This document shows positions 10,080 to 22,660 of a stretch of DNA of 64,000 bases, in pieces (positions within the stretch are counted from its first letter, which is position 1; every line of letters starts with the position of its first letter). The stretch is from Styela clava. Taxonomy: Eukaryota > Chordata > Ascidiacea > Stolidobranchia > Styelidae. The stretch spans positions 13,640,001 to 13,704,000 of the forward strand of contig NC_135262.1 of NCBI RefSeq assembly GCF_964204865.1, given 5' to 3'. The position numbers and the translations under genes were made by a program. The notes under the pieces were generated by a model. The model did not search any database. It had not been told where the DNA came from and worked only from the letters and a program-made list of their open reading frames with translations.

Positions 10080-12480
10080 TGTTTCTCATTTTAGTTGACA
10101 TGGCAAAATTTCATTTCGCATTTATAGGCCCCACTGAAAACGTCACTTAATTGAACATTTGAGATATGTTGTGTGTAATGGTTCTCGATATTTTTTTAGA
10201 GAATTTCGTGTTTTAATTACATACCTTCTGAAATGGTCGGATGGTTGAAATTTTTTTTGAATGCTTCCTAATATTATTGTCATTCCAAAATATCATTTTG
10301 CATTTACATGACACACTTACGTAGCTGAGTAAATGACGATTTGCGATATATTTTCTGTATTGTTCCTCAATATGGTTTCAAAATTTTGTTTTAAAATATT
10401 TGTCACTCTCAAGTTATCGGATAGGTGAACATTTGAGATAAATTTTGAGCAATTTTCCACAACATCAAAATATGATTAGTATTCGAAATTTCGTATTTTA
10501 GTTATATTTCACACACTAAAGCGGTCGAATAACTTGACATTTGAGATATATTTTGTGTAAGATTTCTCAATATGATTTCAGGAATTGGTTTCAATAGTTG
10601 TATGCTACACTTAGGTAGTCGGGTATTCGGACATTTGAGATATATATTTTGTGTAATGTTCCTCAATATCATTTCAGAATTTTCATTGTGATCGTTCTAT
10701 GCCACACTTAGGTGGCCGGATAGGTAGACATTTGAGATATACTTTGTGTAATGTTTCTCAATATGATTTCAGAATTTTCATTGTGATTGTTTTATGCCAC
10801 ACTTAGGTGGCCGGATAGGTGAACATTTGAGATATACTTTGTGTAATGTTTCTCAATATGATTTCAGAATTTTCATTTCAATCCTTGTATGCCACACTTA
10901 GGTGGCCGGATAGGTGGACATTTGAGATATACTTTGTGTAATGTTTCTCAATATGATTTAAGAATTTTCATTTCAATTCTTGTATGCCACACTTAGGTGG
11001 CCGGATAGGTGGACATTTGATTTATACTTTGCATAATGTTTCTCATTACGATTTCGGAATTTTCATTTTAATGTTTTATGCCACACTTAGGTGGCCGGAT
11101 AGGTGGACATTTGAGATATACTTTGTGAAATGTTTCTCAATATGATTCCAGAATTTTCATTTTATTGTTTTATGCCACACTTAGGTGGCCGGATAGGTGG
11201 ACATCTGAGATATACTTCGTGTAATGTTTCTCAATATGATTCCAGAATTTTCATTTTATTGTTTTATGCCACACTTAGGTGGCCGGATAGGTGGACATTT
11301 GAGACAAAGTTTGTGATATTTCTCAATATGAATTCAGAATTTTTATTTCGATTCTTGTATGCCACACTTAGGTGGCCGGATAGGTGGACATTCAAAATAT
11401 ATTTTGTGTAATATTTCTCAATATGATTTCAGAGTTTTCATTTTAATGCTTTATGCCACACTTAGGTGGCCGGATAGGTATACATTTGAGATATACTTTG
11501 TGTAATATTTCTCAATATGATTTCAGAGTTTTCATTTTAATGCTTTATGCCACACTTAGATACTTCGTGTGATATTTCTCAATATGATTTCAAAATTTTC
11601 ATTTTACATCTTGTATGCCACATTTAGGTGGCCGGATAGGTGGACATTTGAAATATATTTTGTGTAATATTTCTCAATATGATTTCAGAATTTTCATTTT
11701 AATGCTTTATGCCACACTTAGGTGGCCGGATAGGTGAACATTTGAGATATACTTTGTGTAATGTTTCTCAATATGATTTCAGAATTTTCATTTTAATGCT
11801 TTATGCCACACTTAGGTGGCCGGATAGGTGGACATTTGAGATATACTTTGTGTAATATTTCTCAATATGATTTCAGAGTGTGGCCGGATAGGTGGACATT
11901 TGAGATATACTTTGTGTAATATTTCTCAATATGATTTCAGAATTTTTATTTTAATTGTTATTAATTGTTGCCACACTTAAATGCCGGATAAGTGGACATT
12001 TGAGATATATTTTGTGTAATGTTTCTCAATAGGGCTGGTGGTCATTTTTCAATTACGTGCCACATTTGAGTGACCGAATAGATGAACATTTGAAATCGAA
12101 TTTGTGTGATTTTTGTCTTCATTAATGACATGAATTTCATTCTGCGGTTTCCTTCTGCGTATATATAATTTTCTTTTATTGTTTCTCAATAATATTAGCA
12201 CTTTCATTTTTTATTTTACTATTATATACCACACTTCCTTTTTAAAATAATATTTCACACTTTAGCAATCAAATTGGTGATACATTTGAAATATATTTTG
12301 TGTATTGTTTCTCAATATGTATGGCATTTCAAAATTTTGTTTTTCAATTATATGTCACGCTTATATAACTAGCCATATAGATATGCGGATTTTTGAGATA
12401 TATTTTGCGCAAAGTTTATCAATATTATTTGAATGCAATAATTTTGACTTGGTATTGATATCTTGACACTCACAACATAG
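10080..12480. repeat. 94-95 bp satellite array, about 25 units
   Basis: The unit includes GCCACACTTAGGTGGCCGGA, then TAGGTGGACATTTGAGATAT and GTTTCTCAATATGATT. Spacing of the GCCACACTT core is 94-95 bp between 10796 and 11268. The central units (about 10620-11990) are very alike; those at both edges are strongly diverged. Some units are truncated (11553, 11876). Confidence 0.93.
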
Positions 12481-13069
12481 CATCTGTTCAATCTATATGT
12501 TACACCATAGGGTTGGAATAGGCGAACATTTGTGATATGCTCTGTGTATTTCTCAGTTTCAAATATATATTACGTTTGAATCAATTTGTTTCGATTTGTC
12601 TACCTTCACGTTGCATTTTGAGTATTTTTTGACATGGAAGATTATTTCCTACACCAAACACAGTGCATCTCCCTTGCACAAAATACTGAACATTGAAAAA
12701 AAAATGCTATTTTCTGTGATAAATAATGCTAAATGGTTCGAATCCATCGGAAATTAAAGCGAGGTCATACGCTTTAAAATGCGTAATAAAATAAAAGCAG
12801 CATCATTTATGTAGACATCCAGAGCGACATATAAGAGGGGTCCGGCTTAGTGCCGAAATAGGCTAAAACATTTGGTGGTCTGAATTAAGTGGACGAATTA
12901 AGCGGACAAAAATTTTATATCTGTTATCGAGAGGATTGTGTTGACTCTTTTTCTCCGTAGTTGTCAACGGCTCTCGCGCTCTCCAAGTACGTATTTAAAA
13001 ACAATAATACGGACACAGGAACGACGTCCGCTTAAGTACTGCAATTATGGCAGGTCCGTTTAACTACCG
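12481..13069. other. Unassigned end of the 5.7-kb element
   Basis: Contains GTCCGGCTTAGTGCCGAAAT and GAATTAAGCGGAC, DNA-transposon-like subterminal motifs. No gene. Confidence 0.35.
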
Positions 13070-13368
13070 TAATAGAGTTATATATATATACATATATATA
13101 TGTAAAACACCAAAGTTACCCCAGCCCACCCTTGTTGCATTTTGTTTTAAAATACCATTATCGGGAATTATGATTATCGTCAGACATAGGTAGATTCCGG
13201 TTTTATTTTAAGTTTTATTTTTCCCCCGGTAGAATTTTCTCAAAATTTGATATTTGTAAGATAATTCACTATATAATATAATAAGCAATTTTCGTGATGT
13301 ACAAATTAATAGAAAAGTTTGAATTCCTTGTTGCATTTTGTCATAAAATATCATTGTCGGGAAATAGG

Positions 13369-13804
13369 ATTATCTTTATACATAGGTAGATTTTTTTTTT
13401 TATTTCAAAGTCTTTCCCCCCGGTAGAATTTTCGAATTTTTTGTTATTTGTTGGATAATCGAATATATAATGTAATAAGTCGATTTCATGTCGTACAAAG
13501 TATTAGAAGTGCCGAAATCAGACTTCAAAGCCATCAAGACAATGGATCTCTTTGGGTAAATGTTACTTAATTTGCTTTTGAATTTGCTTGTTCAATCTTT
13601 ATTTTAAAAGATGTATTTGTGCAAATCAGATTCGATTTGTTCATACCTCATTCTTATTGATGGAAATGAATAGGTTTGATATTTCACTTAGATATAATTT
13701 TTTGTTTGTTGTGAAACCTTCCTGTGAATTCATGCTTGACCACCTATATATCTGGCAACAGTGATTAGAGATATCATTGTTCAGCTGATTTCGATCCATT
13801 TTCC
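13369..13804. repeat. Host-element segment X, copy 1
   Basis: Nearly identical to 16342-16777: only a few substitutions and a T-run length change were seen. Begins ATTATCTTTATACATAGG, ends TCCATTTTCC. Confidence 0.9.
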
Positions 13805-14021
13805 CGGCAATTGTGGCTATTTTGTGCCATCAATTGCCGGACTTTGAGAGGTTCTGGCGCTGAGTTAAATATGGATATATGTAATTTAGTAATCTGTGAA
13901 CGTTTAGGATGCCTTAACTTACGGTGAAACATTGTCAGAACGTCAGCCCACACTCGTGTGACGCCAGCCCACACTCGTGTGACGCTCGCCCACACTCGTT
14001 TTTGTCAGGCCATACTAGGGG
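13795..14021. repeat. Host-element segment Y, copy 1
   Basis: Apparently identical to 25765-25991. Contains an inverted pair CCGGCAATTG/CAATTGCCGG and three copies of CCCACACTCGT. Confidence 0.92.
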
Positions 14022-14474
14022 GACAACACTAAAAGGCTGAAGGAAGAAACGGATGAAGTGGAAGGAAAACGGAAGTTGAAGTGTTCCCAAAGGTGAAAAA
14101 TTAAAAAACACTAAAAGGCTGAACACTAAAAGGAAGAAGTGGATGAAATTTCTTCCGACGGGTAGTTAGGTGGCTGAAGTCACTAAAAAGCTGAACACTA
14201 AAAGGAAGAGGTGGATGAAATATTTTCCGACGAATAATGAGGTGGTTGAAGTCACTAAAAAGCTGAACACTAAAGGGAAGAAGTGGATGAAATTTCTTCC
14301 GACGAATAATGAGGTGGTTGAAGTCACTAAAAAGCTGAACACTAAAAAGAAGAAGTGGATGAAATTTCTTCCGACGAATAATGAGGTGGTTGAAGTCACT
14401 AAAAAGCTGAACACTAAAAGGAAGAAGTGGATGAAATTTCCGCGGAACACCGGTTGAAAATCAATGATCTATAG

Positions 14475-14815
14475 CAGTGGCCGGCAACCTTTTTTCAGTA
14501 ACGGACCGGTAAAGCCTGACCAAAATTTTGGCGGACCACCTTTATACAAACGAACTAATCTAATGTAATAAATAATATGCGTTAGAAAATGTATGTTGAC
14601 AATACATTCAAAAACGAAGGTGATACTATTCACGTAACGTATTTCTTACGTTAAACCCACTTCGATCTTTCGTTTTTGTAATTGCCATTTTAAAAACCCA
14701 ACCTCACATGAAGATAACAATGGCATTGTACGTTTTCATGTCACCTTTCTGCGGACCGGTAGTGACCTTTCCGCAGACCGGCGATGGGCCGCGGCCCGGT
14801 GGTTGCCGACTACTG
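14475..14815. mobile_element. 341-bp hAT MITE (CAGTGGCCGGCAACC)
   Basis: Termini CAGTGGCCGGCAACC and, read inward from the right, CAGTAGTCGGCAACC. Exact 8-bp duplication ATCTATAG at 14467-14474 and 14816-14823. GC-rich subtermini, no coding. Confidence 0.9.
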
Positions 14816-15498
14816 ATCTATAGTATATGAAGGAATTTGCATACAATAAACAATGGAATAACTGTTATCTACAACATGACTATATTACCATGCATTTCAT
14901 GTTTGCAGATTACTGCGATATATTTTTATATACCATGAGTTACGTTATCAGAATTAAATTAATACGGCAAGCATTTAAAATAGTGCTATCGGTCATAGAT
15001 TTGAACATTTTGCGCAACACAAAATCATCCTAGTAAAAGTCCATACTTTTAAATACCAACCATTATCCAAATTATTTGCCAAAAAGCGGGATAAAGTATA
15101 AATTATATTTCTGACTTGCGACAATTTTTTCGTGAGTACGTAAATACGAATGGATTTTTTTTATATTCGGGCACTTCAATGTCCGCATATATATCTTTTA
15201 TTATTTTATAAATACGAAAATATGTATCAAGAATTAATTATAATCGGGCAGTTTACCACACATTTTAAGTCCATGGATCGCCGTTGTATTTTGTAAATAC
15301 GAAAATAGGAATCAAATTTAATAATAATTGCCGTGATTAATAATAGATTGCCGTGATATTGTGCCCGAATATAATTTATTTTTGATTCCGTATTTCATTC
15401 CTTGAACTTAATATCTGTTTTTATAAATTTTGCAAGCAGTTCACGCACGAAGACTTTGAATAATTATGTATTAGTCAAATCGAAGTCCTGTTAGACCA

Positions 15499-15570
15499 CT
15501 GGTTCTCAACCAATGGGCCATGGGCCACTGGTAAGCCTCAGAGGCATTTTGAGGTGGGCCACAAACATAT
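15499..15570. repeat. hAT end fragment (CACTGGTTCTCAACC)
   Basis: CACTGGTTCTCAACCAATGG then GGGCCACTGG resembles hAT termini; related sequence lies at 33140-33355. The opposite end was not found. Confidence 0.5.
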
Positions 15571-16341
15571 TATAAATTACAAGGTTTGTTGATCTAGAAC
15601 AGCTAGATATGAAAATATATATATATTAATTTGTTTGCACATTACATCAAAATTAAAAAGAATATAACGAGAATGTCATGGCCTTCAATTCGCCAGGCTC
15701 GAACTGAGCATAACATATAAAAAATTAACAAAAAACGAATCCACGAGGACATTGTCTCATAAATACGAACAGAACAAACATTAAATTACCCAATTCCTAA
15801 TATATTAAATTTTCAAGTATTCCTCACTATCCATCGGAAGAAATTTCATCCACTTCTTCCTTTTAGTGTTCATCTTTTTAGTGACTTCAACCACCTCATT
15901 ATTCGTCGGAAGAAATTTCATCCACTTCTTCCTTTTAGTTTTCAGCTTTTTAGTGACTTCAGCCACCTAACTACCCGTCGGAAGAAATTTCATCCACTTC
16001 TTCTTTTTAGTGTTCAGCTTTTTAGTGACTTCAACCACCTCATTATTCGTCGGAAGAAATTTCATCCACTTCTTCTTTTTAGTGTTCAGCTTTTTAGTGA
16101 CTTCAACCACCTCATTATTCGTCGGAAGAAATTTCATCCACTTCTTCCTTTTAGTTTTCAGCTTTTTAGTGACTTCAACCACCTCATTATTCGTCGGAAG
16201 AAATTTCATCCACCTATTCCTTTTAGTGTTCAGCTTTTTAGTGACTTCAGCCACCTAACTACCCGTCGGAAGAAATTTCATCCACTTCTTCCTTTTAGTG
16301 TTCAGCCTTTTAGTGTTTTTTAATTTTTCACCTTTGGGAAC

Positions 16342-16777
16342 ATTATCTTTATACATAGGTAGATTCTTTTTTTTATTTCAAAGTCTTTCCCCCCGGTACA
16401 ATTTTCGAATTTTTTGTTATTTGTTGGATAATCGAATATATAATGTAATAAGTCGATTTCATGTCGTACAAAGTATTAGAAGTGCCGAAATCAGACTTCA
16501 AAGCCATCAAGACAATGTATCTCTTTGGGTAAATGTTACTTAATTTGCTTTTGAATTTGCTTGTTCAATCTTTATTTTAAAAGATGTATTTGTGCAAATC
16601 AGATTCGATTTGTTCATACCTCATTCTTATTGATGGAAATGAATAGGTTTGATATTTCACTTAGATATAATTTTTTGTTTGTTGTGAAACCTTCCTGTGA
16701 ATTCATGCTTGACCACCTATATATCTGGCAACAGTGATTAGAGATATCATTGTTCAGCTGATTTCGATCCATTTTCC
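16342..16777. repeat. Host-element segment X, copy 2
   Basis: Second copy of 13369-13804. It ends at the TCCATTTTCC that serves as target duplication of foldback element 2. Confidence 0.9.
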
Positions 16778-17099
16778 TATAGTGGTGGTAGCATAAAAGT
16801 CATATTGGGGATGGCAGAATAGGGATGGCGAAATACGGTCGAAAGGTGGCAGATTAGGGATGGCGAAATAGGGACGAAAAGTCAAATTGGGGATGGCGAA
16901 ATGCGGTCGAAGCGTGGCAGATTAGGGATGGCGAAATGCGGTCGAATGGTGGCAGATTAGGGATGGCAAAATGCGGTCGAAGCGTGGTGGCAGATTAGGG
17001 ATGGCAAAATGCGGTCGAAGCGTAGTGGCAGATTAGGGATGGCAAAATGCGGTCGAATTGTGGAGCAGACTAGGGATGGCGACGTTTGAGAAAGTGAAG

Positions 17100-17530
17100 G
17101 GCATGGTGTCAGTGTTACCGTACCGTACATCGGTACCGTACCGGTACGAACATTTTAAGGTTCTTAAGTTTAGCATGTAGCCTGAATGTACGGTACCTGC
17201 ATATGCCAGGATACGGTAATACAGTAATAGGTACCGTACCGGTACCACCTACCGGTACGTACCGTAGTGAGTACGGTACCGGTACCGGTATGTGGCCCAT
17301 TACATCATTAATCTGTTAATGCTAATTCAGTCCTTGGCGGCATGGGCAGCGTAGAGAATGGCAGTAGACAGAAAATAAGAGATTTAACATTCTTCTGGTT
17401 CAAATTAGGCTACTCTGGCAATTGTTTTAGTGGTAATCACAAGGACAGACCGGTACCGTACCAAGACTTGGACTTTTAATTAATATGGTAACGGTAGACT
17501 ACCGGTACGGTACCGTATCATTGGACTACG
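17100..17530. repeat. GGTACC/GTACCG-rich palindromic tract
   Basis: Many overlapping ACCGGTACGGTACCG-like motifs. Similar runs are at 60-95, 430-520, 6745-6790, 60000-60260. Translations here are meaningless. Confidence 0.7.
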
Positions 17531-17767
17531 GTACAGGTATGCCTTCGCGGTGGAATTATTGTGTGGCAAGATGTAGGCACGAACACGGTATGTCAAATTG
17601 GGACTGGTAACATTGCAGCATTGTGTGGAGCAAGCGATAAACTAAAAAGTGAAACTGCTGAAGCCATTTGACTGTTTGAGTGAACTCCGCAGACCTAAGC
17701 AAAAAGTTAATATGCATTCTAACCATTTGATATATTTAATTGCTGAATTGTCTCAAATTAGCAGTGG

Positions 17768-18040
17768 TGTGGCTCATCATGCTAAGCCTGTGAGCGGAAT
17801 AAGCTTGGCATCGCACCTCTTATTACTTACACTATGTCAGTCTGTGTAGGTTCGCAGGGTAAATGTGGAAATTGTTAGGAATACGCTCGTCACCCCATGG
17901 TTATGTGCGAGAGGATTACTGGACTCCTCGTCGCAGTTGGGTGGTTCACATAACTGCTGGTCGGTTACAGCTTCCTCCACCATCTGGTCCATTATCTCTC
18001 TCCTGGGATAGATATGTAGATCCTATCGTTAATCCGAGCG
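17768..18040 (+). mobile_element. tRNA-derived SINE (family 1), diverged
   Basis: GGTGTGGCTCA head, GTAGGTTCGCAGG, TTATGTGCGAGAGGATTAC and GGTTACAGCTTCCTCCACC align with the complete copy at 61043-61381, with insertions in the tRNA part. Confidence 0.75.
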
Positions 18041-18284
18041 AGACACATGTCATGTCAATTAACTGTAGTAAAAGCCCCGAACTTCCAATTCCATTATAAA
18101 ATTTGATCGTAAATGACATTAAGTCTATAATGACTACTTGAAACTCTGTCAAGTATTTTGATATAATTTCAGATATGAAGATTAAGGTTATCTAGTCTTT
18201 AGGGATATTGCTGCAATGACTGAAGCGAGTCTATTTGTGCCAGAAAGGGGATCAAGAACTTTATAGTTTGCACTTTCAACAAGG

Positions 18285-18615
18285 GAGCGATGCTCAAATA
18301 TATGGACATGCAGCCTGAGCGAAGCAGTAGTCCAGCTTACCTTTGACGGTTCGCTAAACACTAGAAGCACCAATGTTCGCTGACCTCGTGACTCGCTGCG
18401 CACGATGAACCGCCACATGGTGGCAATTTTTGATGAGGTCATAGCACAAAAGAAATGAATTCCATGCAGCTCTCAGAAATATTGGAAATACATGAAAGTA
18501 ATAGCCTTCAGGCAAATCAATCTTAAACCATTGAAAATTTCAAAGCAATTCGTCCAGTAATCAACAAGAAAAGCGGTTTTTCAATATGTGTCAAAGAACA
18601 ACAACATAATAACAA
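18285..18615 (+). repeat. (CAA)n-tailed retroposon-like repeat, copy 3
   Basis: GGAGCGATGCTCAAATATAT and CAAAGCAATTCGTCCAGTA are shared with the copies at 2830 and 5145. A different insertion of about 100 bp follows the first block. The tail is short. Confidence 0.55.
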
Positions 18616-18659
18616 AACGATTCATAGGTCCACTACATGCCCACAAATGAATTGTGACA

Positions 18660-19640
18660 TGGGACTTGATATAGTTTTATCTCCAAAACTATCTTTGTAC
18701 TTCAAAACTGTGTTTTGAAGTTGATGACCGGCTCACATACTCTACTGTGTATTGGTTCAATCTGCAAATATTCTGAAACTTGAGAATGTTTATGAATTTG
18801 AAGTGCTGAAACTTACGTTTCAGTTCAGATTTGGTATCATTGCTGATCATTGCTTCGGACAACTCATTAAAAAGTAATAATAATCGTTCAGCAGACGGAG
18901 GTTCCTATTTTGTTATAGTTAACTTTACCCTGGTACAAAAATGTATTGAAGATACTTTCTAACACAATAGCTTCGTGTAGTATTTCACAAGTTCTTGGAA
19001 TATGATTATGTTCAAATTTCATATAGGAACCATTCTAATCTAGTAATATTTAATATTTATTCAGCATTTTAGTTTATAAGGCAAATGTTAAATGAGAAAT
19101 TAGATACTTGTTATTTGTAAAGGGCATGTAAAACATTAAACTTTAGTGTATGTTTGCTAATCCATGTTAGTAAGAGTTGTCTATTTGCCATAATTGCTTC
19201 TATTAAAATAATTTTCCTATTTTTGTTAATGTAACTTGGATCAATCATAAAAATCACTCTCATTGTTAATCTTGTTTTATAGTTTATTTATTGCTACTGT
19301 TTTTTATGCAAACTGTTTTCCAATTGTTGCATCCAAGGTTATCCATCCAGCTAATCTAAACATTTTTATGACAGATCAACTTTTTCATAGATTTCACCTA
19401 ATAGCACATAGGCAGCCCTATAGTTATCATTTTATTTACACAAACATTTGAAAGAGTGCAATCTCCTGGTCTGATCCTTTACTGCCACGAATATTTTATC
19501 ATTTCGACTTGCTACTAGTATGCAATCTCACTTACTTTTGTGATTTCCATTTTCGTGTCTTGAAGACATTCTCATAAAATTCAGTTCCTAACCCTACCTA
19601 AGATCACACAATCGCTGAGTTTGAATACCTTTATATGTTT
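18660..19640. other. No recognisable feature
   Basis: AT-rich unique-looking sequence inside foldback element 2. A short frame of 62 codons at 19263 looks like chance. Confidence 0.3.
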
Positions 19641-19644
19641 AATA

Positions 19645-19770
19645 GGTGCTCCCGTGTGTGCATCCCGTCCCAGCATGTGCACCAAGATGGCACACAGCCT
19701 GAACATAGTATGTGTACCATGTTAGGGTTATCAGGTTGTACGCCATCTCAGTGCACATACTACAGAAGCG
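19645..19770. repeat. GGTGCTCCCG MITE, diverged fragment
   Basis: GGTGCTCCCGTG, CACCAAGATGGCACAC and GTGTACCATGTTAGGG match the family of 9162-9397 in part. Confidence 0.65.
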
Positions 19771-21830
19771 TCGTTAATGTCACTGACTTCAGCTTGTGTA
19801 CACAAATTCCAAATATTTATTTTTTTGCTTCAAATAACGTGCAACATACTAAATTGTATTTGTTTGAGATTCATTTTTCCAAGATACAGAATTATGTTTT
19901 AATTTGCTTTCAGTATTTTTTGCCAATTATTAAACACTATTTATGGGGACTGTAGCATTTGTGTACACGATATTATATACTTTGTCTAGTCCTTGTTTGT
20001 TTTGAAGTCAATCAATAAGATCTGATTTCATTCATGAATCATAACCACTTTGTACTAATGCATTGTCTGCAATCCTAAAATAACAATTTCTCTGCTACTA
20101 CTCCATACTGTGTTATTTTGTTCTTGTTATAAGATAAACTTGTTAGTTATGTGGGTGGGTGCATATGCTGTTATATTCTATAATGAAGTTCCTGATTACT
20201 TTCTGTAGCAAAAGTTTTCAGTGTGTAATCTTGAAATCTTGCAGTGAAAATATGTCTTCCCCCAGATAATGTCCTAGCATTTACTAAGTCCTTTGGTTAA
20301 GTTCATGTTTTAATATGCCAAACTATGCATGGAAACACAATGTAATTGTGTGACAACATTTCGAATCAATATGATATACTGGTGTTATATGCTTTCATTA
20401 TTATAAAATATTGTAAACTAATTTCTCAATAATGTAATAATTTTTTATTGGTTGGATATCCCAATTTTTGTGTTCACATTTTGAACCTTACTGTAAATGA
20501 TGTAGGATTTCCCATTTTGCATTTATACCCGATATCTTTATAGCATCATGTCATCTCAAATTAAGTGCTTCATGTTATCTCAAATGTCATCTCTTTATTT
20601 CCGTTTACAACTTCTTTCTTGCGCGCATGTATGAATAAACATGCATGGTTCACTAACATTTGCATGTTTTCTCATGAATGTCCTGCTTGTAATTTTCTTA
20701 AAGCAGAATGAAAAACTATTGTAATTTATAATTTAACATTGGTGTTCTTTCTTCTATTTTTATTAATTCCCTGTAATCAGGGAAATGCTGATGCTGACAC
20801 TATTGCTGATACTAAGCACTCCAATTAGCATTTAACCCTCACTCTCTATGCCTTCCAATGTCATATATTTCTTGTTGCTTGTGAACACTATTTTTTCAAA
20901 ATATTCGAAATTTCGAAATATTCAATTCATCACTTTCATTAGGTGCTGTATATATGATTCATTCTGGCCATTTGAAGGAATATACGCTCACTCTCATGTC
21001 AGTGCGCTTTCGTTTCTATAATATAAAGCTTTCAAACTCATATCATATTACATGAACCAACTTTAATGTTGCTCAATTTTGAAATGATTGATGATGATGA
21101 TTTTTTTAAACCTACTTAGTTACAACAACTAGACCATTATAGTTACTTTTTAATGCCTTATATACCTTACTTTGAGTCATTCACCATTTACATATCTTAA
21201 GTAACCAATGCCATTACCTCAAATTTGAAAATACCATAAAACCTACGATCTCTGGTCGTTCTTAGAGCATCGATTCACGGGCTTGTCAAACTCTCTGGTC
21301 ATTTAGTTCAGGGACATTTAATTCATCCCTACATATATACCGTTTAATATGTTTTCAATGTTAGTCTAGTCTTGGAAAGTTTTGAGATTGTTTTTATCGT
21401 GGAAAACTGAATAAAATGAAATAAAGAGGCCTCCTAATTCACTGTTTTTATCGTGGAAAACTGAAAATGAAATGGAGAGTTTATAACGCCTCTTCAATCA
21501 CGTAGTCGTTAGAGGGTTGTGATTAGAGTGATAGTGACTTCAACGTGGCAGAAAGCCAATCTAAAAATGCAATTCTCATACAGTGAAATCCCGTTTCAAA
21601 GCTCTTTTGAAACCACGGGAATATTTACCGTAGTCCGTAGCGTTGGAACATATTTCGGTAATTAGTATTACACAAATTACATAAAATCAAGTACAAGATA
21701 TTACCTTAGTCCTTCAACGTCAAAGATTATGAGTCTAACGGAAAAATTGCGGTAGCGGGTTTACCTACGAGTGGCCAATACCGAATAGTTCACTGTTTCG
21801 AATACATTTGAAGTTCAAAAAACGCTTATC
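19771..21830. other. No recognisable feature
   Basis: About 2 kb AT-rich sequence with no long open frame; short local duplication of TTTTTATCGTGGAAAACTGA near 21391 and 21443. Confidence 0.35.
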
Positions 21831-21835
21831 TATAA

Positions 21836-22140
21836 TATGCGAAAGAATTTGCATGCAATAAACAATGGAATAACTGGCTATATTACCAGGCATTTCATAT
21901 TCACAGATTACTGCGATATATATTTTAGAATAGTAACGCTTTTATTATTTCACAAGTCGACGTAATCATGAGTTAGTTACGTTAACAGATTTAAAATAAT
22001 ATGGCAAGGCATTTGAAATAGTGGTATCGGTCATGGATTTGAATATTTGGCGCAACACAAAATCATCCTGGTAAAAAGTTCATACTTTCTACCAACAATT
22101 ATTCAAATTATTTGCCAAAAAGCGGGATAAAGTATAAATT
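21836..22140. repeat. Dispersed repeat shared with the foldback 1 loop
   Basis: GCAATAAACAATGGAATAAC, GATTACTGCGATATAT and CGCAACACAAAATCATCC also occur, in the same order, at 14840-15030. Confidence 0.7.
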
Positions 22141-22149
22141 TTTTTTCCT

Positions 22150-22660
22150 ACTTGGGACAATTTTTCCAAGAGTCTCAAAATACGAATCAAAAATTAATTA
22201 TATTCAGGCGCTTTACCACACATTTTAAGCCCACAAATTGCCGTTGTATTTTGGAGTAATAATACTTTTATTATTTTGTGAATACGAAAATACGAATCAG
22301 CAATTAATTATATTCGGGCACTTTACCACACATTTTAAGCCCACAAATTGCCGTTGTATTTTGGAGTAATAATACTTTTATTATTTTGTGAATACGAAAA
22401 TACGAATCAGCAATTAATTATATTCGGGCACTTTACCACACATTTTAAGTCCGTGTAGTGTATTTTTGAGTAATATTATTTTGTGAATACGAATCAGAAA
22501 TTAATTATATTCGGGCACCTTGCCACACATTTTAAGTCCACAAATTCCAGTAGATTTCAGAGTAATAATACTTTTATTATTCAGTAAATCCGAAAATAGG
22601 AATCAAAAATGAATAATATCGGGCAGTTCACTACACATTTTATGCTCACAAATTGTCATC
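22150..22660. repeat. 110-bp tandem repeat, about 4-5 units
   Basis: Units contain AATTATATTCGGGCACTTTA and TTGTATTTTGGAGTAATAAT. The spacing between 22261 and 22371 is exactly 110 bp, with near-identical units; outer units are diverged. Related sequence is at 15140-15400. Confidence 0.85.

Larger units (their letters stand above)
7405..13069. mobile_element. 5.7-kb DNA transposon-like element inserted in a TA repeat
   Basis: Left end TACGGTAGTTAAG and right end TTAACTACCGTA are complementary, with TA dinucleotides outside. Subterminal GTCCGCTTAA-type motifs (7480, 12900, 13025) resemble pogo/ISL2EU-like DNA transposons. It contains two MITEs and a large satellite array, and no supported transposase. 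Confidence 0.5.
14022..16341. mobile_element. Foldback element 1 with 72-bp subrepeat arms
   Basis: Left arm 14022-14456 and right arm 15832-16341 are inverted. Outer blocks GTTCCCAAAGGTGAAAAATT and its complement mirror each other. Each arm is a tandem array of a 72-bp unit including GAAGTCACTAAAAAGCTGAA. The unit is a multiple of three, so both strands stay open, but this is a by-product. The loop carries a hAT MITE and AT-rich DNA. Confidence 0.85.

Noticed and set aside
11130..11411. 93-codon open frame
   Set aside because: Lies in the 94-95 bp satellite; it is open by chance over three units.
14170..14457. 95-codon repetitive proteins on both strands, also at 15967-16258
   Set aside because: They are a by-product of the 72-bp tandem unit in inverted foldback arms; no start context or homologue.
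16800..17080. CRISPR-like array of 35-38 bp repeats, also at 24940-25745
   Set aside because: Units are contiguous and diverged with no unique spacers, and the genome is eukaryotic; these are foldback arms.
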